Source of the DNA: Betaproteobacteria bacterium
GTDB lineage: Bacteria; Pseudomonadota; Gammaproteobacteria; Burkholderiales; Casimicrobiaceae
NCBI GenBank assembly: GCA_013298145.1
Contig: JAAFJO010000001.1
Coordinates: 310,001 to 374,000, forward strand
Length of the DNA: 64,000 bases
Reading direction: 5' to 3'
The position numbers and the translations under genes were made by a program. Below are positions 18,442 through 27,984 of the stretch, one piece after another (within the stretch, counting starts at the first letter, position 1; the number at the start of each line of letters is the position of its first letter). Under the pieces are notes generated by a model. That model was given only the letters and a program-made list of their open reading frames with translations, had not been told where the DNA came from and made no database searches.

Positions 18442-19328
18442 GTTTCGCCAGTATCGTTAGCGCTCAAGAGCGTACCCCCGCGATCTTCGAAACCCGGGCC
18501 GCCACGTCAGAACCCGCGTGGGCCAAGTGGAGTTTGATCGCAATTTCAATTGCCTTTTTTTCACTCTTTCTGCTGTTGCCTCTGGTGGTCGTGTTCGTCG
18601 AGGCGTTTGCGAAAGGCTGGTCACTTTACAAGGACGCTGTAACCGAGGCTGACGCTCTATCAGCGATCAAACTCACGTTGATTGCGGCTGCGATATCGGT
18701 TCCGCTCAATCTTGTTTTCGGGGTTGCGGCGGCGTGGGCTATCGCCAAGTTTGAGTTTCGCGGAAAGCAGATTCTGCTGACCCTCATCGATTTGCCGTTC
18801 TCAGTATCTCCGGTGATCGCGGGGCTCATCTATGTGTTGCTCTTCGGTGCGCACGGTTGGTTTGGTCCGTGGCTAAAGGAGCATGATCTGAAGATCATCT
18901 TCGCCGTACCGGGCATCGTCCTCGCTACGATGTTTGTGACTGTACCTTTTGTCGCGCGAGAGCTGATCCCTCTGATGCAAGCTCAAGGGCGCGAAGAGGA
19001 AGAGGCGGCAGTCGTGCTGGGGGCGTCTGGCTGGCGCGTGTTTTGGAGTGTCACTTTACCCAATGTGAAGTGGGCGCTTTTGTACGGTGTGATTCTCACC
19101 AACGCCCGCGCAATGGGGGAATTTGGCGCTGTCTCGGTGGTCTCGGGACATATTCGCGGGCAGACCAATACGCTGCCGCTGCATATCGAAATTCTCTACA
19201 ACGAATACCAATTTACCGCCGCTTTTGCGGTCGCATCATTGCTTGCGATGTTGGCCCTGGTGACACTCGGCGCGAAGTCGTTGATCGAATGGCGTCAGAA
19301 AAGCGTATTGAAAGAACTGCAATCATGA
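18438..19328 (+). CDS. cysW: Sulfate ABC transporter permease CysW
   Basis: Second permease subunit of the sulfate importer, 296 residues. It starts at a GTG that overlaps the cysT stop; an upstream in-frame ATG at 18408 lies inside cysT. Hydrophobic segments alternate with [20 protein letters not shown] and the EAA-type loop [34 protein letters not shown] is a CysW hallmark. The ATGA overlap with cysA shows tight operon coupling. Confidence 0.94.
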   Translation: MSFASIVSAQERTPAIFETRAATSEPAWAKWSLIAISIAFFSLFLLLPLVVVFVEAFAKGWSLYKDAVTEADALSAIKLTLIAAAISVPLNLVFGVAAAWAIAKFEFRGKQILLTLIDLPFSVSPVIAGLIYVLLFGAHGWFGPWLKEHDLKIIFAVPGIVLATMFVTVPFVARELIPLMQAQGREEEEAAVVLGASGWRVFWSVTLPNVKWALLYGVILTNARAMGEFGAVSVVSGHIRGQTNTLPLHIEILYNEYQFTAAFAVASLLAMLALVTLGAKSLIEWRQKSVLKELQS

Positions 19329-20365
19329 GCATCAGAGTTGAAAACATTAGTAAGCAATTTGGCGGATTCAAGGCGCTCGATAACGTCACGCTCGACGTGC
19401 CAAGTGGCGAATTAGTCGCGCTACTCGGGCCGTCGGGCTGCGGAAAAACCACATTGCTTCGTATCATCGCCGGACTGGAAAACGCTGATAGTGGTCGCGT
19501 TTTGCTCGACGGCGACGACGCGTCGGATACCCACGTTCGCGAGCGCCAAGTTGGATTCGTGTTTCAGCACTACGCGCTGTTTAAACACATGACAGTGTTT
19601 GAGAACGTAGCGTTTGGCTTGCGCGCGCGGCCCAAGAAAACCCGACCCAGTGACGCAGCCATTGCGCAGAAAGTTCACCAGCTCCTTGAGCTGGTGCAGC
19701 TGGATTGGGCAGCAAACCGTTTCCCAGCCCAGCTTTCAGGCGGACAGCGCCAACGCATCGCACTAGCACGAGCGCTCGCGGTCGAGCCGCGTGTACTCTT
19801 GTTAGACGAGCCCTTCGGCGCGCTCGATGCAAAAGTAAGAAAAGAGTTGCGCCGGTGGCTGCGTCGCCTGCACGACGAGTTGCATGTCACGTCAGTATTC
19901 GTCACTCACGATCAAGACGAAGCGGTCGAGGTCTCAGATCGTATCGTGCTGATCAACCATGGGCGTATTGAGCAAGTGGGCGCGCCCACCGAGGTGTACC
20001 AAAAGCCTGCTTCGGCCTTCGTGTTCGACTTCTTGGGCGCAGCGAATCGCTTTGAGATTAGTGACGCGGCGCAAGGCTACGGTTACGCGCGACCGCACGA
20101 AACCGAGCTGGCGCTAAGCGCTGGTCATGACACGGTCGCCGTTACGGTAAGTCGGGTGCAGCACCGTGGCGCTACAGCGCGTATTGAGGCGCTTGAGCAG
20201 GCAAGGTCTGGACCGAAGAGCGATCATCGCTATTTTGAGATTGAACTACCTCAAGTCGCCGTGGGCTCGCTCGATCTCTTTGAAGGTAAGGTGGTTCACG
20301 TGCGGCCAACCAGGCTTCATGTGTTTGATCGGCAAATCGCGCAAAGTGCGAGCGCTGTGTCATGA
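19325..20365 (+). CDS. cysA: Sulfate/thiosulfate import ATP-binding protein CysA
   Basis: The ATPase of the sulfate importer, 346 residues starting [14 protein letters not shown]. Walker A is GPSGCGKTT, the Q-loop is VFQHYALF, the ABC signature LSGGQRQR, Walker [13 protein letters not shown] and the H-loop [12 protein letters not shown]-terminal TOBE-like region (residues ~240-346, YARPHETEL) follows, as in CysA. The start at 19325 overlaps the cysW stop (ATGA); the frame extends far upstream, but that is cysW sequence. It overlaps cysB by four bases. Confidence 0.95.
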   Translation: MSIRVENISKQFGGFKALDNVTLDVPSGELVALLGPSGCGKTTLLRIIAGLENADSGRVLLDGDDASDTHVRERQVGFVFQHYALFKHMTVFENVAFGLRARPKKTRPSDAAIAQKVHQLLELVQLDWAANRFPAQLSGGQRQRIALARALAVEPRVLLLDEPFGALDAKVRKELRRWLRRLHDELHVTSVFVTHDQDEAVEVSDRIVLINHGRIEQVGAPTEVYQKPASAFVFDFLGAANRFEISDAAQGYGYARPHETELALSAGHDTVAVTVSRVQHRGATARIEALEQARSGPKSDHRYFEIELPQVAVGSLDLFEGKVVHVRPTRLHVFDRQIAQSASAVS

Positions 20366-21288
20366 ACTTTCAGCAGCTCCGAATTGTTCGTGAAACAGTT
20401 CGTCAAAGTTTCAATTTAACCGAGGTTGGCGCGGCCCTCTACACGTCGCAATCGGGGGTCAGCAAGCACATCAAAGATCTCGAAGATGAGCTTGGGGTCG
20501 AACTTTTTGTACGAAAAGGGAAGCGTCTTACGGGACTCACCGAACCTGGAGCCGACTTGGCCCGCATCGTTGACCGGCTTTTGCTAGACGCGCAAAACAT
20601 CAAAGAACTTGCGGCGCACTACACCCAAGTTGATGAAGGAAAGCTCACGATTGCGACAACGCACACGCAAGCAAGATACGCTTTGCCGCGCGTGATTTCG
20701 GCGTTTCGCAAGGAATTTCCGAAGGTCCACCTGGCGCTGATTCAAGGAAGCCCCGAGGAGATTCAGAATCTCTTGCTCGAAGGCAAGGCCGATATCGCGA
20801 TTGCCACGGAAGCGCTCGGAGGAGAGCCCGATATAGCAGCGTTTCCCTACTACGCGTGGCATCACGCGGTGGTAGTCCCGCGCGGTCACCCACTTGAACA
20901 GATCCCTGCGCTCACGCTGGACGAAGTCGCGAAATACCCCATCATTACGTATCACGAGGGCTTTACAGGACGATCACGCATTGACCAAATGTTTGCGAGC
21001 GCGGGCGTGAAGCCCAACATCGCGATGTCTGCGCTCGACGCGGACGTGATCAAGACCTACGTTGAACTGGGTCTTGGAATCGGCATCGTTGCAGAAGGTG
21101 CGTTCGATCCCGTACGAGATCAGGAACTCACATTGATAAAGGCGCCGCAGCTATTCCCGCAAAACGTCACCAAAATTGGTGTGCGGCGCGGGTATTTTTT
21201 GCGTGGTTACGCGTATCGATTCATCGAGCTTTGTTCTTCTGCGCTACGACCTGAACTGGTGCGAGATGGCGTGAATGCGATTGAATAA
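20362..21288 (+). CDS. cysB: LysR-family regulator CysB
   Basis: CysB activates sulfate assimilation genes in response to N-acetylserine. The 308-residue protein starts [23 protein letters not shown], the CysB/Cbl-type winged helix, followed by [21 protein letters not shown] as recognition helix region, and a LysR effector domain containing [11 protein letters not shown], typical of CysB. It overlaps the cysA stop by four bases, so it is made from the operon it should control and may autoregulate. Cbl or Ssu-type relatives are the only realistic alternatives. Confidence 0.92.
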   Translation: MNFQQLRIVRETVRQSFNLTEVGAALYTSQSGVSKHIKDLEDELGVELFVRKGKRLTGLTEPGADLARIVDRLLLDAQNIKELAAHYTQVDEGKLTIATTHTQARYALPRVISAFRKEFPKVHLALIQGSPEEIQNLLLEGKADIAIATEALGGEPDIAAFPYYAWHHAVVVPRGHPLEQIPALTLDEVAKYPIITYHEGFTGRSRIDQMFASAGVKPNIAMSALDADVIKTYVELGLGIGIVAEGAFDPVRDQELTLIKAPQLFPQNVTKIGVRRGYFLRGYAYRFIELCSSALRPELVRDGVNAIE

Positions 21289-21429
21289 GGCGAGTTGAAC
21301 TGATTTAGGGAACGCCTCACGAGTCTGCGCGATGCAGCGCGCGGCGGAAGGGGATGAACTGCGGGCAGCAGTCCGACGATGCGACGACCGCACACAACCT
21401 CAACGTTTCCCTACGATTGGGTTAGGCGA

Positions 21430-21456
21430 GCTGCCGATTCAGCGTCTATCGGCAGC
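21430..21456. terminator. Hairpin between convergent cysB and lrp-type genes
   Basis: A perfect nine-base stem GCTGCCGAT/ATCGGCAGC with a nine-base loop lies between the cysB stop and the stop of the convergent regulator gene, five bases from the latter. Position suggests a bidirectional terminator, but no U-run follows on either strand. The rest of the 173-bp gap shows nothing recognisable. Confidence 0.45.
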
Positions 21457-21461
21457 GCCCG

Positions 21462-21926
21462 CTAAACAGCGAGTTGAGTCGAGCTTTTTACTTCACGCAT
21501 GACGGTATACGTCCGTGTTTCCCGGACGCCGGGCAAGGTCCACAGCCGGCTGTTCGCAAACTGGTGGAAGTGATCCATGTCGCGAACGCGGATCTTGAGC
21601 AAGAAATCGAAGCCGCCTGCCACCATATGGCATTCCAGAATCTCGGAAAGCACGAGCACGGCTGCGCTAAACGCGTCAAGTACATTCGGCGTGGTCCGAT
21701 CCAGACGTACCTCAACGAAGATCAGAGTCGCGAGGCCGAGCTTGCGCGCGTTGAGCCGCGCTTCGACATGCTCGACGAAACCTTCTCGATAGAGGCGTTG
21801 GGTGCGCGCAAGCACTGCGGTCGGCGATAGCGAGACGAGTTCGGCGAGCCGCGTATTGCTGATTCGCCCATCTTGCTGCAACTGATTCAGAATCTTTCGA
21901 TCAATCGAGTCCAGTTCTTCGCTCAT
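21462..21926 (-). CDS. Lrp/AsnC-family regulator, probable proline catabolism regulator
   Basis: A 154-residue Lrp/AsnC protein. The N-terminal HTH begins LDSIDRKILNQLQQDGRISNTRLAELVSLSPTAV (quoted region residues ~4-37) and is followed by the RAM effector domain (FVEVRLDR, ECHMVAGGFDFLLKI). It is transcribed away from putA, with 115 bp between the start codons. In Alphaproteobacteria and some others PutR, an Lrp-type protein, activates putA with proline as co-inducer. PutA here lacks its own DNA-binding domain, which makes that role likely for this gene. Regulation of putA is inferred. Confidence 0.9.
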   Translation of the reverse strand: MSEELDSIDRKILNQLQQDGRISNTRLAELVSLSPTAVLARTQRLYREGFVEHVEARLNARKLGLATLIFVEVRLDRTTPNVLDAFSAAVLVLSEILECHMVAGGFDFLLKIRVRDMDHFHQFANSRLWTLPGVRETRTYTVMREVKSSTQLAV

Positions 21927-21948
21927 TGCATTTCCTTGTCGCGTTAAA

Positions 21949-22026
21949 TGAATTATTCACTATAGAAGCTTTGTATTTTGGTGAATTATTTGTTTTTTCC
22001 TTCCTTAACATGCACGGAATTCGTTA
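21949..22026. promoter_or_regulatory. Phased operator-like sites between lrp-type gene and putA
   Basis: Within this AT-rich divergent gap lie the palindrome TGAATTATTCA (21949-21959) and the close copy TGAATTATTTG (21982-21992), centre to centre 33 bp. A weaker GGAATTCGTTA (22016-22026) lies about 34 bp further on. Spacing near three helical turns on one face of the DNA is typical for cooperative Lrp-family binding. The putA Shine-Dalgarno GGGGAA follows directly. Binding itself is inferred. Confidence 0.6.
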
Positions 22027-22041
22027 TTTTTGGGGAACACG

Positions 22042-25005
22042 ATGCGACTTCCAGAACCATATCGCGCTGAACAACCGATTGTTGAGGCGAACATTGCGCG
22101 CGCAGCCGCGCATCTTGCCTGGGAGCGCGTGATCGAAACCGCTCGGCCGTGGGTCGAGGGTGTGCGCCGTGACCCGCCGCCGTTTTGGGCAATGGAATCG
22201 CTGCTCAAGGAGTATCCGATCTCGAAGCCAGAGGGTCTGGCCTTGATGCGTTTGGCCGAAGCGCTGTTGCGGGTTCCCGATTCGGCAACCGCCGTCGAGC
22301 TAACGGCCGATCAACTCTCCCGAGCGAATTTCGACGGATCAAGCGATTCATCGCTAGCGCGCCTTTCCAACACGGTGATCGCGCTTTCAAAGCGCACGCT
22401 GCCTGACGACGATCAGGCGCAAGGCGTATTCGCAAAGCTTGGCGCAAAAACTATCGTTGCCGCCACGGCCCGCGCAGTTCAGCTCTTAGCCAAGCAGTTT
22501 GTGCTTGGCCAGAACATCGAAGAGGCACTGCAAGAATCCGCCAAAGAGCGAAAGCACACGCCGCAACTTCGCTTCAGTTTTGACATGTTGGGCGAAGGCG
22601 CGCGCACGAGCGAGGATGCCGCTCGCTACTTCGCGGCTTACGAACATGCGATTCGCGCCATCATCGTCGCCAAGAAAAAAATCGGGGGCGCGAGCGATGA
22701 TCCGCGAAGCTCTGACGGGATTTCGATCAAACTTTCGGCGCTGCATCCGCGCTATGAGGAATTGCAAAAAGATCGAGTGATGTCCGAGCTTGTGCCGCGT
22801 GTTTGGTCGCTCGCCGATCTCGCAGCGAGTGCAAACATCAATCTCACCGTCGATGCCGAGGAGGTTGACCGCCTCGAACTCTCGCTCGACGTGTTTGACG
22901 CGGTGCTTAAGCTCGTTGCTCATCATCATCCGAGCTGGACCGGCTTTGGATTGGCGCTCCAGGCTTACCAAACGCGCTCTGTCGATTTGGTGGAGTGCGT
23001 CGCAGACATGGCGAAACGGGCGGGTGTTCGCGTGATGTGCCGATTGGTCAAAGGCGCGTACTGGGATAGCGAAATCAAGCGTGCGCAGGAGCTTGGGCTG
23101 TCGCACTATCCCGTGTTCACCGAAAAGCAGCATTCGGATTCGAGTTATCTTGCCTGCGCGACGGTGCTTTTAGCGCGTAAGGATGTGTACTTTCCACAGT
23201 TCGCGACGCACAACGCGGGCACGATTGCGGCCATCGAACAGATCGCGCAGCGCTTGGATGCGCCGTTCGAACTCCAGCGTTTGCACGGCATGGGCGGCGG
23301 CGTGTATCGCGAGTATTTGAAAACGGCGGCAAAGGATCGCACCATCCGCGTTTACGCGCCCGTGGGCTCGCATCGAGATTTGCTCGCCTATTTAGTGCGG
23401 CGCCTGCTGGAAAACGGCGCGAACTCCTCGTTCGTTCACCAGCTTGCGGACGATGGCGTGGCGATCGAAACCTTACTCGAATCTCCGCTGCGTGTATTCA
23501 AACAAACTTCACTTGTTTTGCCCAAAGAAATATTGGGCAAGCGGATGAATAGTAGCGGAATTGATTTATCCATTGAAAGTGCACGTAGCCCTATTACAAA
23601 AGTCTTGTCAACGATACAGTTGTATGCAATTGCTGAGACTTCGGTTGCGGAGGTAAACGCTGCGTTTTCACGGGCGACAAGCGCGCAAATTAGCTGGCGC
23701 GACACGCCGGTTGAAACTCGCGCGCATGCGCTGCGCACCGCAGCCGATGCGCTTGAGCGCGATTTGCCACGCTTCTGCGGATTGCTCATTTTGGAGGCAC
23801 ACAAAACTTGGGGCGACACCGTGGCTGAAGTCCGCGAGGCGATTGATTTCCTGCGCTACTACGCCGACGAGGCAGAGCGGATCGCAACGCCCATTGAGCT
23901 GCCTGGGCCCACGGGCGAGCGAAACACGCTCTACCTGCGCGGTCGCGGTACTTGGGTGGCGATCTCGCCCTGGAATTTCCCGCTCGCGATTTTCGTTGGG
24001 CAAATCGCCGCTGCGCTCGCTACAGGCAATACCGTGATTGCCAAGCCTGCGGAGCAAACGCCAGTGATTGCCAATGAAATGGCCGCCATCCTGCACGCCG
24101 CAGGCGTGCCTAAAGACGCATTGCAACTTGTGTTTGGCCTGGGGCACACCGTGGGTGCGGCGCTTGTTTCGCATCCAAATGCCGCCGGTGTAGTGTTCAC
24201 AGGCTCCACGGCGGTTGCCAAGATCATTCAGCGCACGCTCGCCCAGAAAGACGGGCCGATCGTGCCATTGATTGCGGAAACCGGCGGCATCAATGCGATG
24301 CTCGTCGATTCAACGGCGCTGCCCGAACATGTGGTCGATGCGGTCGTGCAGTCGGCATTTCGCTCGGCCGGACAGCGCTGTTCAGCGCTTCGCGTGTTGT
24401 GTGTGCACGAAGCGATTGCTGACGGCGTGATTGAAATGCTCAAAGGTGCGATCGCTGAGCTGCGTGTTGCTGCCCCTAAAGATCTCGCGACCGACGTCGG
24501 CCCGCTCATCGACGCAGAGGCGTTCACGGTCATACAAAAGCATATCGAGCGCCTGAACACAACGGCAAGCTTGCTCGCGAAGGGCGAGCGCTCGCAGGAC
24601 GCGCTCGCCAATACAGTGGTGCCACATTTGTTTGAGGTGGGCTCTCTCGCAGACATCAAAGAAGAAATCTTCGGGCCGGTGCTTCAACTCGTCCGTTGGC
24701 GGGGCGAACCTGAAGCGATCATCGATCAGGTAAACGCGTTGGGCTTCGGGCTCACGCTTGGGATTCACACCCGAATTGATCGCCGCGCGCAATCACTTGC
24801 GTCGCGTGCGCACGTGGGTAACGTCTACATCAATCGCAACATCATCGGCGCAGTGGTGGGCGTTCAGCCGTTCGGTGGCGAAGGCCTCAGCGGAACAGGC
24901 CCCAAAGCAGGGGGGCCGCATTACTTGTATCGCTTCTGCGCTGAACAAACCATTACCGTGAATACCGTGGCGGCGGGCGGCAATGTTGCGCTTATGACCA
25001 GCTAA
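22042..25005 (+). CDS. putA: Bifunctional proline dehydrogenase / glutamate-semialdehyde dehydrogenase PutA
   Basis: PutA oxidises proline to glutamate in two steps with FAD and NAD+, channelling the intermediate. The 987-residue protein is the short form without the N-terminal RHH DNA-binding domain. The proline dehydrogenase barrel shows RLVKGAYWDSEIK and ATHNAGTIAA. The aldehyde dehydrogenase part shows ISPWNFPLAIF, GSTAVAK, ETGG and the catalytic C780 in SAGQRCSAL. The ATG at 22042 has GGGGAA five bases upstream; the TTG at 22030 is less likely. Residues ~487-540, the linker between domains, are encoded by conspicuously AT-rich DNA with a hairpin. Confidence 0.96.
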   Translation: MRLPEPYRAEQPIVEANIARAAAHLAWERVIETARPWVEGVRRDPPPFWAMESLLKEYPISKPEGLALMRLAEALLRVPDSATAVELTADQLSRANFDGSSDSSLARLSNTVIALSKRTLPDDDQAQGVFAKLGAKTIVAATARAVQLLAKQFVLGQNIEEALQESAKERKHTPQLRFSFDMLGEGARTSEDAARYFAAYEHAIRAIIVAKKKIGGASDDPRSSDGISIKLSALHPRYEELQKDRVMSELVPRVWSLADLAASANINLTVDAEEVDRLELSLDVFDAVLKLVAHHHPSWTGFGLALQAYQTRSVDLVECVADMAKRAGVRVMCRLVKGAYWDSEIKRAQELGLSHYPVFTEKQHSDSSYLACATVLLARKDVYFPQFATHNAGTIAAIEQIAQRLDAPFELQRLHGMGGGVYREYLKTAAKDRTIRVYAPVGSHRDLLAYLVRRLLENGANSSFVHQLADDGVAIETLLESPLRVFKQTSLVLPKEILGKRMNSSGIDLSIESARSPITKVLSTIQLYAIAETSVAEVNAAFSRATSAQISWRDTPVETRAHALRTAADALERDLPRFCGLLILEAHKTWGDTVAEVREAIDFLRYYADEAERIATPIELPGPTGERNTLYLRGRGTWVAISPWNFPLAIFVGQIAAALATGNTVIAKPAEQTPVIANEMAAILHAAGVPKDALQLVFGLGHTVGAALVSHPNAAGVVFTGSTAVAKIIQRTLAQKDGPIVPLIAETGGINAMLVDSTALPEHVVDAVVQSAFRSAGQRCSALRVLCVHEAIADGVIEMLKGAIAELRVAAPKDLATDVGPLIDAEAFTVIQKHIERLNTTASLLAKGERSQDALANTVVPHLFEVGSLADIKEEIFGPVLQLVRWRGEPEAIIDQVNALGFGLTLGIHTRIDRRAQSLASRAHVGNVYINRNIIGAVVGVQPFGGEGLSGTGPKAGGPHYLYRFCAEQTITVNTVAAGGNVALMTS
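23518..23540. repeat. Hairpin inside putA at the domain linker
   Basis: A perfect eight-base stem TTGCCCAA/TTGGGCAA with the loop AGAAATA lies in frame within putA and encodes part of LPKEILGK. Its right arm and following GCGG match the arm of intergenic hairpins at 9715-9725 and, inverted, at 3893-3906. The surrounding ~150 bp (23505-23660) is AT-rich compared with the rest of putA. Confidence 0.55.
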
Positions 25006-25179
25006 CGCGGCGCTTCACTGCATTTACTGCTTCGATCAACCTGCAAAATTTTCAGTCTCCCATGCGTAACCCGCATTGTCTGTAAGGGGTTTGCAGGCAA
25101 AATCCGAAATTCGGTCTGGGATGAGCGCGTGGTCGGAGGCGCGGCGAATCCCTGTCACATTAGTTAACTGGGGAAATTC

Positions 25180-26085
25180 ATGTCAATCGACGTCTTGCTG
25201 CAGCAGATCGTCAACGGTCTGGTGGTAGGCAGCGTGTACGCGCTCGTCGCGCTCGGCTACACGATGGTCTACGGGATTTTGCAGCTCATTAACTTCGCGC
25301 ACGGCGAAATTGTGATGATTGGTGCCTTGGCGGCATTGTTTGTCACCAATGCACTGATCGCTGTGGGCGTTCCGCCTGCGCTCGCGCTCGTGATCGCAAT
25401 TCTCGCGGCGATGATCATTTGTGCGATCGTGGGGGTATCCGTCGAACGAATAGCGTATCGACCACTACGCACCGCGCCGCGGCTTGCGCCCCTGATTACG
25501 GCGATCGGCGTTTCGATTTTTCTCCAGCAGATCGCAATTTTGGTGTTCGGGCGTAACTACTTCACCTTCCCCGAAATCATTCCAAAAACGCCAATGCAGT
25601 TTGGTGCGGTGATCGTCACGCCCAACGAAATCGTGATCTTTGTGACATCGCTCCTGTTGATGGCCGGACTCTTATTCCTGGTCAACAAAACAAAGATTGG
25701 CACCGCGATGCGCGCCACCGCCGAAGATCAAAAGGTCGCTGGCCTGATGGGTATTGATATCAATAAGATCATCGCCTTTACCTTCGCGATCGGCTCCGGT
25801 TTGGGTGCGGTGGCCGGCGTGATGGTTGCGTCAAACTACGGGCAAGCGCACTACTTCATGGGCTTCATGCTCGGCTTGAAAGCCTTCACCGCAGCAGTGA
25901 TGGGCGGCATCGGCAATCTGTGGGGCGCGATGGTCGGCGGCCTGATTCTCGGGTTGGTTGAAAACGTTGGACTGATGTTCGTGCGCGGAGACTACAAAGA
26001 CATCTTCGCATTCGTCGTGCTGGTGCTGGTGCTGATCTTCCGCCCACAAGGCTTGATCGGCGAAAAAGTCGCCGAGCGCGCGTAG
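25180..26085 (+). CDS. livH: Branched-chain amino acid ABC transporter permease LivH
   Basis: Inner-membrane permease of a hydrophobic amino acid importer, 301 residues with about eight hydrophobic segments. Family segments are QQIVNGLVVGSVYALVALGYTMVYGI at the N-terminus, NFAHGEIVMIGA, and GTAMRATAEDQKVAGLMGI, the cytoplasmic loop that meets the ATPase. A GGGGAA sequence precedes the ATG. It is the first gene of livHMGF; the 174-bp gap after putA shows no clear terminator or promoter. Confidence 0.94.
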   Translation: MSIDVLLQQIVNGLVVGSVYALVALGYTMVYGILQLINFAHGEIVMIGALAALFVTNALIAVGVPPALALVIAILAAMIICAIVGVSVERIAYRPLRTAPRLAPLITAIGVSIFLQQIAILVFGRNYFTFPEIIPKTPMQFGAVIVTPNEIVIFVTSLLLMAGLLFLVNKTKIGTAMRATAEDQKVAGLMGIDINKIIAFTFAIGSGLGAVAGVMVASNYGQAHYFMGFMLGLKAFTAAVMGGIGNLWGAMVGGLILGLVENVGLMFVRGDYKDIFAFVVLVLVLIFRPQGLIGEKVAERA

Positions 26086-26104
26086 AACCTAGGGAAAACT
26101 CAAG

Positions 26105-27199
26105 ATGAGCGCTTTACTCGAAAACAAACGCAATCAAATCATCGCCTTCGTGGCGTTGGGTATCTTCCTGCTGATCCTTCCGTTTCTTGCCGGCATGATC
26201 GGGCAAGCTTGGGTTCGGATTTTGAACATCACGCTGCTCTACGTCATGCTCGCACTCGGGCTGAACGTTGTGGTCGGCGTAGCCGGCTTGCTCGATCTGG
26301 GTTACGTCGCCTTCTATGCAGTGGGTGCCTATACCTGGGCGCTGCTGGCATCGAACCATTTCGATTTGAGCTACCCGTTCTGGGTGTTACTGCCGCTCGG
26401 TGCCTTCCTGGCTGCGCTCGCGGGGCTCATGCTCGGTGCGCCGGTATTGAAGCTTCGAGGGGATTACTTAGCGATTGTGACGCTCGGATTCGGTGAAATC
26501 ATTCGAATCCTCATGAACAATTTAGATAAGGTCTCACTACCTGGCAGCGACACGGTTTACAACCTAACCAATGGCCCACGCGGGGTGACGGGCATTGATG
26601 GCCTGAACTTCTTTGGCTTCAAGGTGCGACAAGGCATCGAGGTTTTCGGGCATCAAGTCACTGGTTTGCAGCTCTACTACTTCGTGTTTCTCGCAATCGC
26701 CATTCTCTCGGTGTGGATGGTCTACAACCTTCAGCATTCGCGTCTAGGTCGTGCTTGGCAAGCGCTTCGTGAAGATGAGATCGCGGCGAAAGCGATGGGC
26801 ATCAATGTTCGAAACGTTAAGCTCGCCGCGTTCGCGTTCGGTGCGCTAACGGGTGGTCTTGCGGGCGGCTTGTTTGCAGCGATGCAGGGATTTGTGAGCC
26901 CCGAATCTTTCGGCTTGCTTGAATCAGTGATGATTCTGGCGATGGTTGTTTTGGGCGGCATGGGGCACATTCCGGGCGTGATCCTCGGTGCGGTGTTGCT
27001 TGCAGCGATGCCAGAAGTGATTCGCTATGTTGCCGATGAAAACGTTCAACAAAAGGTATTCGGTTTGGTGGTTATTGCGCCGGAAGTGTTACGCAATCTC
27101 ATCTTCTCGCTCGCGATGATTTTGATCATGCTCTATCGCCCGCGCGGTTTGTGGCCGTCGCCTGACCGCAAGGCCGATACCGGAGGTTCTGCCAAATGA
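26105..27199 (+). CDS. livM: Branched-chain amino acid ABC transporter permease LivM
   Basis: Second permease subunit, 364 residues. Hydrophobic helices are interrupted by the family motifs LGLNVVVGVAGLLDLGYVAFYAVGAY and RLGRAWQALREDEIAAKAMGI, the latter the ATPase-coupling loop. An insert near residues 140-185 with NLTNGPRGVTGIDG is normal in LivM. It starts 19 bp after livH and overlaps livG by four bases. Confidence 0.94.
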   Translation: MSALLENKRNQIIAFVALGIFLLILPFLAGMIGQAWVRILNITLLYVMLALGLNVVVGVAGLLDLGYVAFYAVGAYTWALLASNHFDLSYPFWVLLPLGAFLAALAGLMLGAPVLKLRGDYLAIVTLGFGEIIRILMNNLDKVSLPGSDTVYNLTNGPRGVTGIDGLNFFGFKVRQGIEVFGHQVTGLQLYYFVFLAIAILSVWMVYNLQHSRLGRAWQALREDEIAAKAMGINVRNVKLAAFAFGALTGGLAGGLFAAMQGFVSPESFGLLESVMILAMVVLGGMGHIPGVILGAVLLAAMPEVIRYVADENVQQKVFGLVVIAPEVLRNLIFSLAMILIMLYRPRGLWPSPDRKADTGGSAK

Positions 27200-27984
27200 G
27201 CAAAATGATTTTTGTTGCCGAGGGTGTCACCAAACGATTCGGCGGCGTGACCGCGCTCGATAGCGTTTCCATGTCGATCCCGCGCGATTCGATCTTCGGT
27301 TTGATCGGCCCGAACGGCGCGGGGAAAACAACGTTTTTCAATACCCTGACCGGGCTTTATCAAGTCGACGAAGGCAAGTTCACCTTCGACGATCAACCGC
27401 TCAACGTGAAAGCGCCGCACGAAGTGGCGCAGGTGGGCATCGCGCGTACCTTTCAAAACATTCGTCTTTTCGGCGAGATGACGGTGCTCGAAAACGTGAT
27501 GGTCGGGCGGCATGTGCGCACCAAGGCGGGCGCATTCGGCGCGATCTTTCGGCCGCCGTCCGTTCGCCGCGAAGAGCGTGAAATCGAAGCGCGTTCTCGC
27601 GAACTACTCGCGTATGTGGGTCTTGAAAAGCGGGCGGGCGAGAAGTCACGCACCTTGGCCTACGGCGAACAACGTCGCTTGGAAATTGCGCGCGCGCTTG
27701 CAACCGATCCGAAACTGATCGCGCTTGACGAGCCAGCCGCAGGCATGAACGCGACGGAAACGCTCGAATTGCGAAAGCTGATTGAGCGAATCGCGCGCGA
27801 TGGAAAAACTGTGTTGCTGATCGAACACGATATGCGGCTCGTGATGAATGTGTGTCACCACATCGTTGTGCTCGATTACGGCAAGAAAATCGCAGACGGC
27901 ACGCCGTCGCAAATTCAAAAGGATTCAGCGGTGATCAAGGCTTACTTGGGCGGCGCGCACGCAGACACGGGAGCCAGCAAATGA
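27196..27984 (+). CDS. livG: Branched-chain amino acid ABC transporter ATP-binding protein LivG
   Basis: One of two ATPases of the importer, 262 residues. Walker A is GPNGAGKTT, the Q-loop region ARTFQNIRLF, the signature LAYGEQRR (the LivG form of LSGGQ), Walker B LIALDEPAAGMN and H-loop LIEHDMRLV. The GMN after the Walker B glutamate and the short C-terminal tail are typical of LivG. It overlaps both livM and livF by four bases. Confidence 0.95.
   Translation: MSKMIFVAEGVTKRFGGVTALDSVSMSIPRDSIFGLIGPNGAGKTTFFNTLTGLYQVDEGKFTFDDQPLNVKAPHEVAQVGIARTFQNIRLFGEMTVLENVMVGRHVRTKAGAFGAIFRPPSVRREEREIEARSRELLAYVGLEKRAGEKSRTLAYGEQRRLEIARALATDPKLIALDEPAAGMNATETLELRKLIERIARDGKTVLLIEHDMRLVMNVCHHIVVLDYGKKIADGTPSQIQKDSAVIKAYLGGAHADTGASK

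Noticed and set aside
25006..25179. Promoter search upstream of livH
   Set aside because: AT-rich words are present, but no -35/-10 pair with acceptable spacing could be defended by eye.
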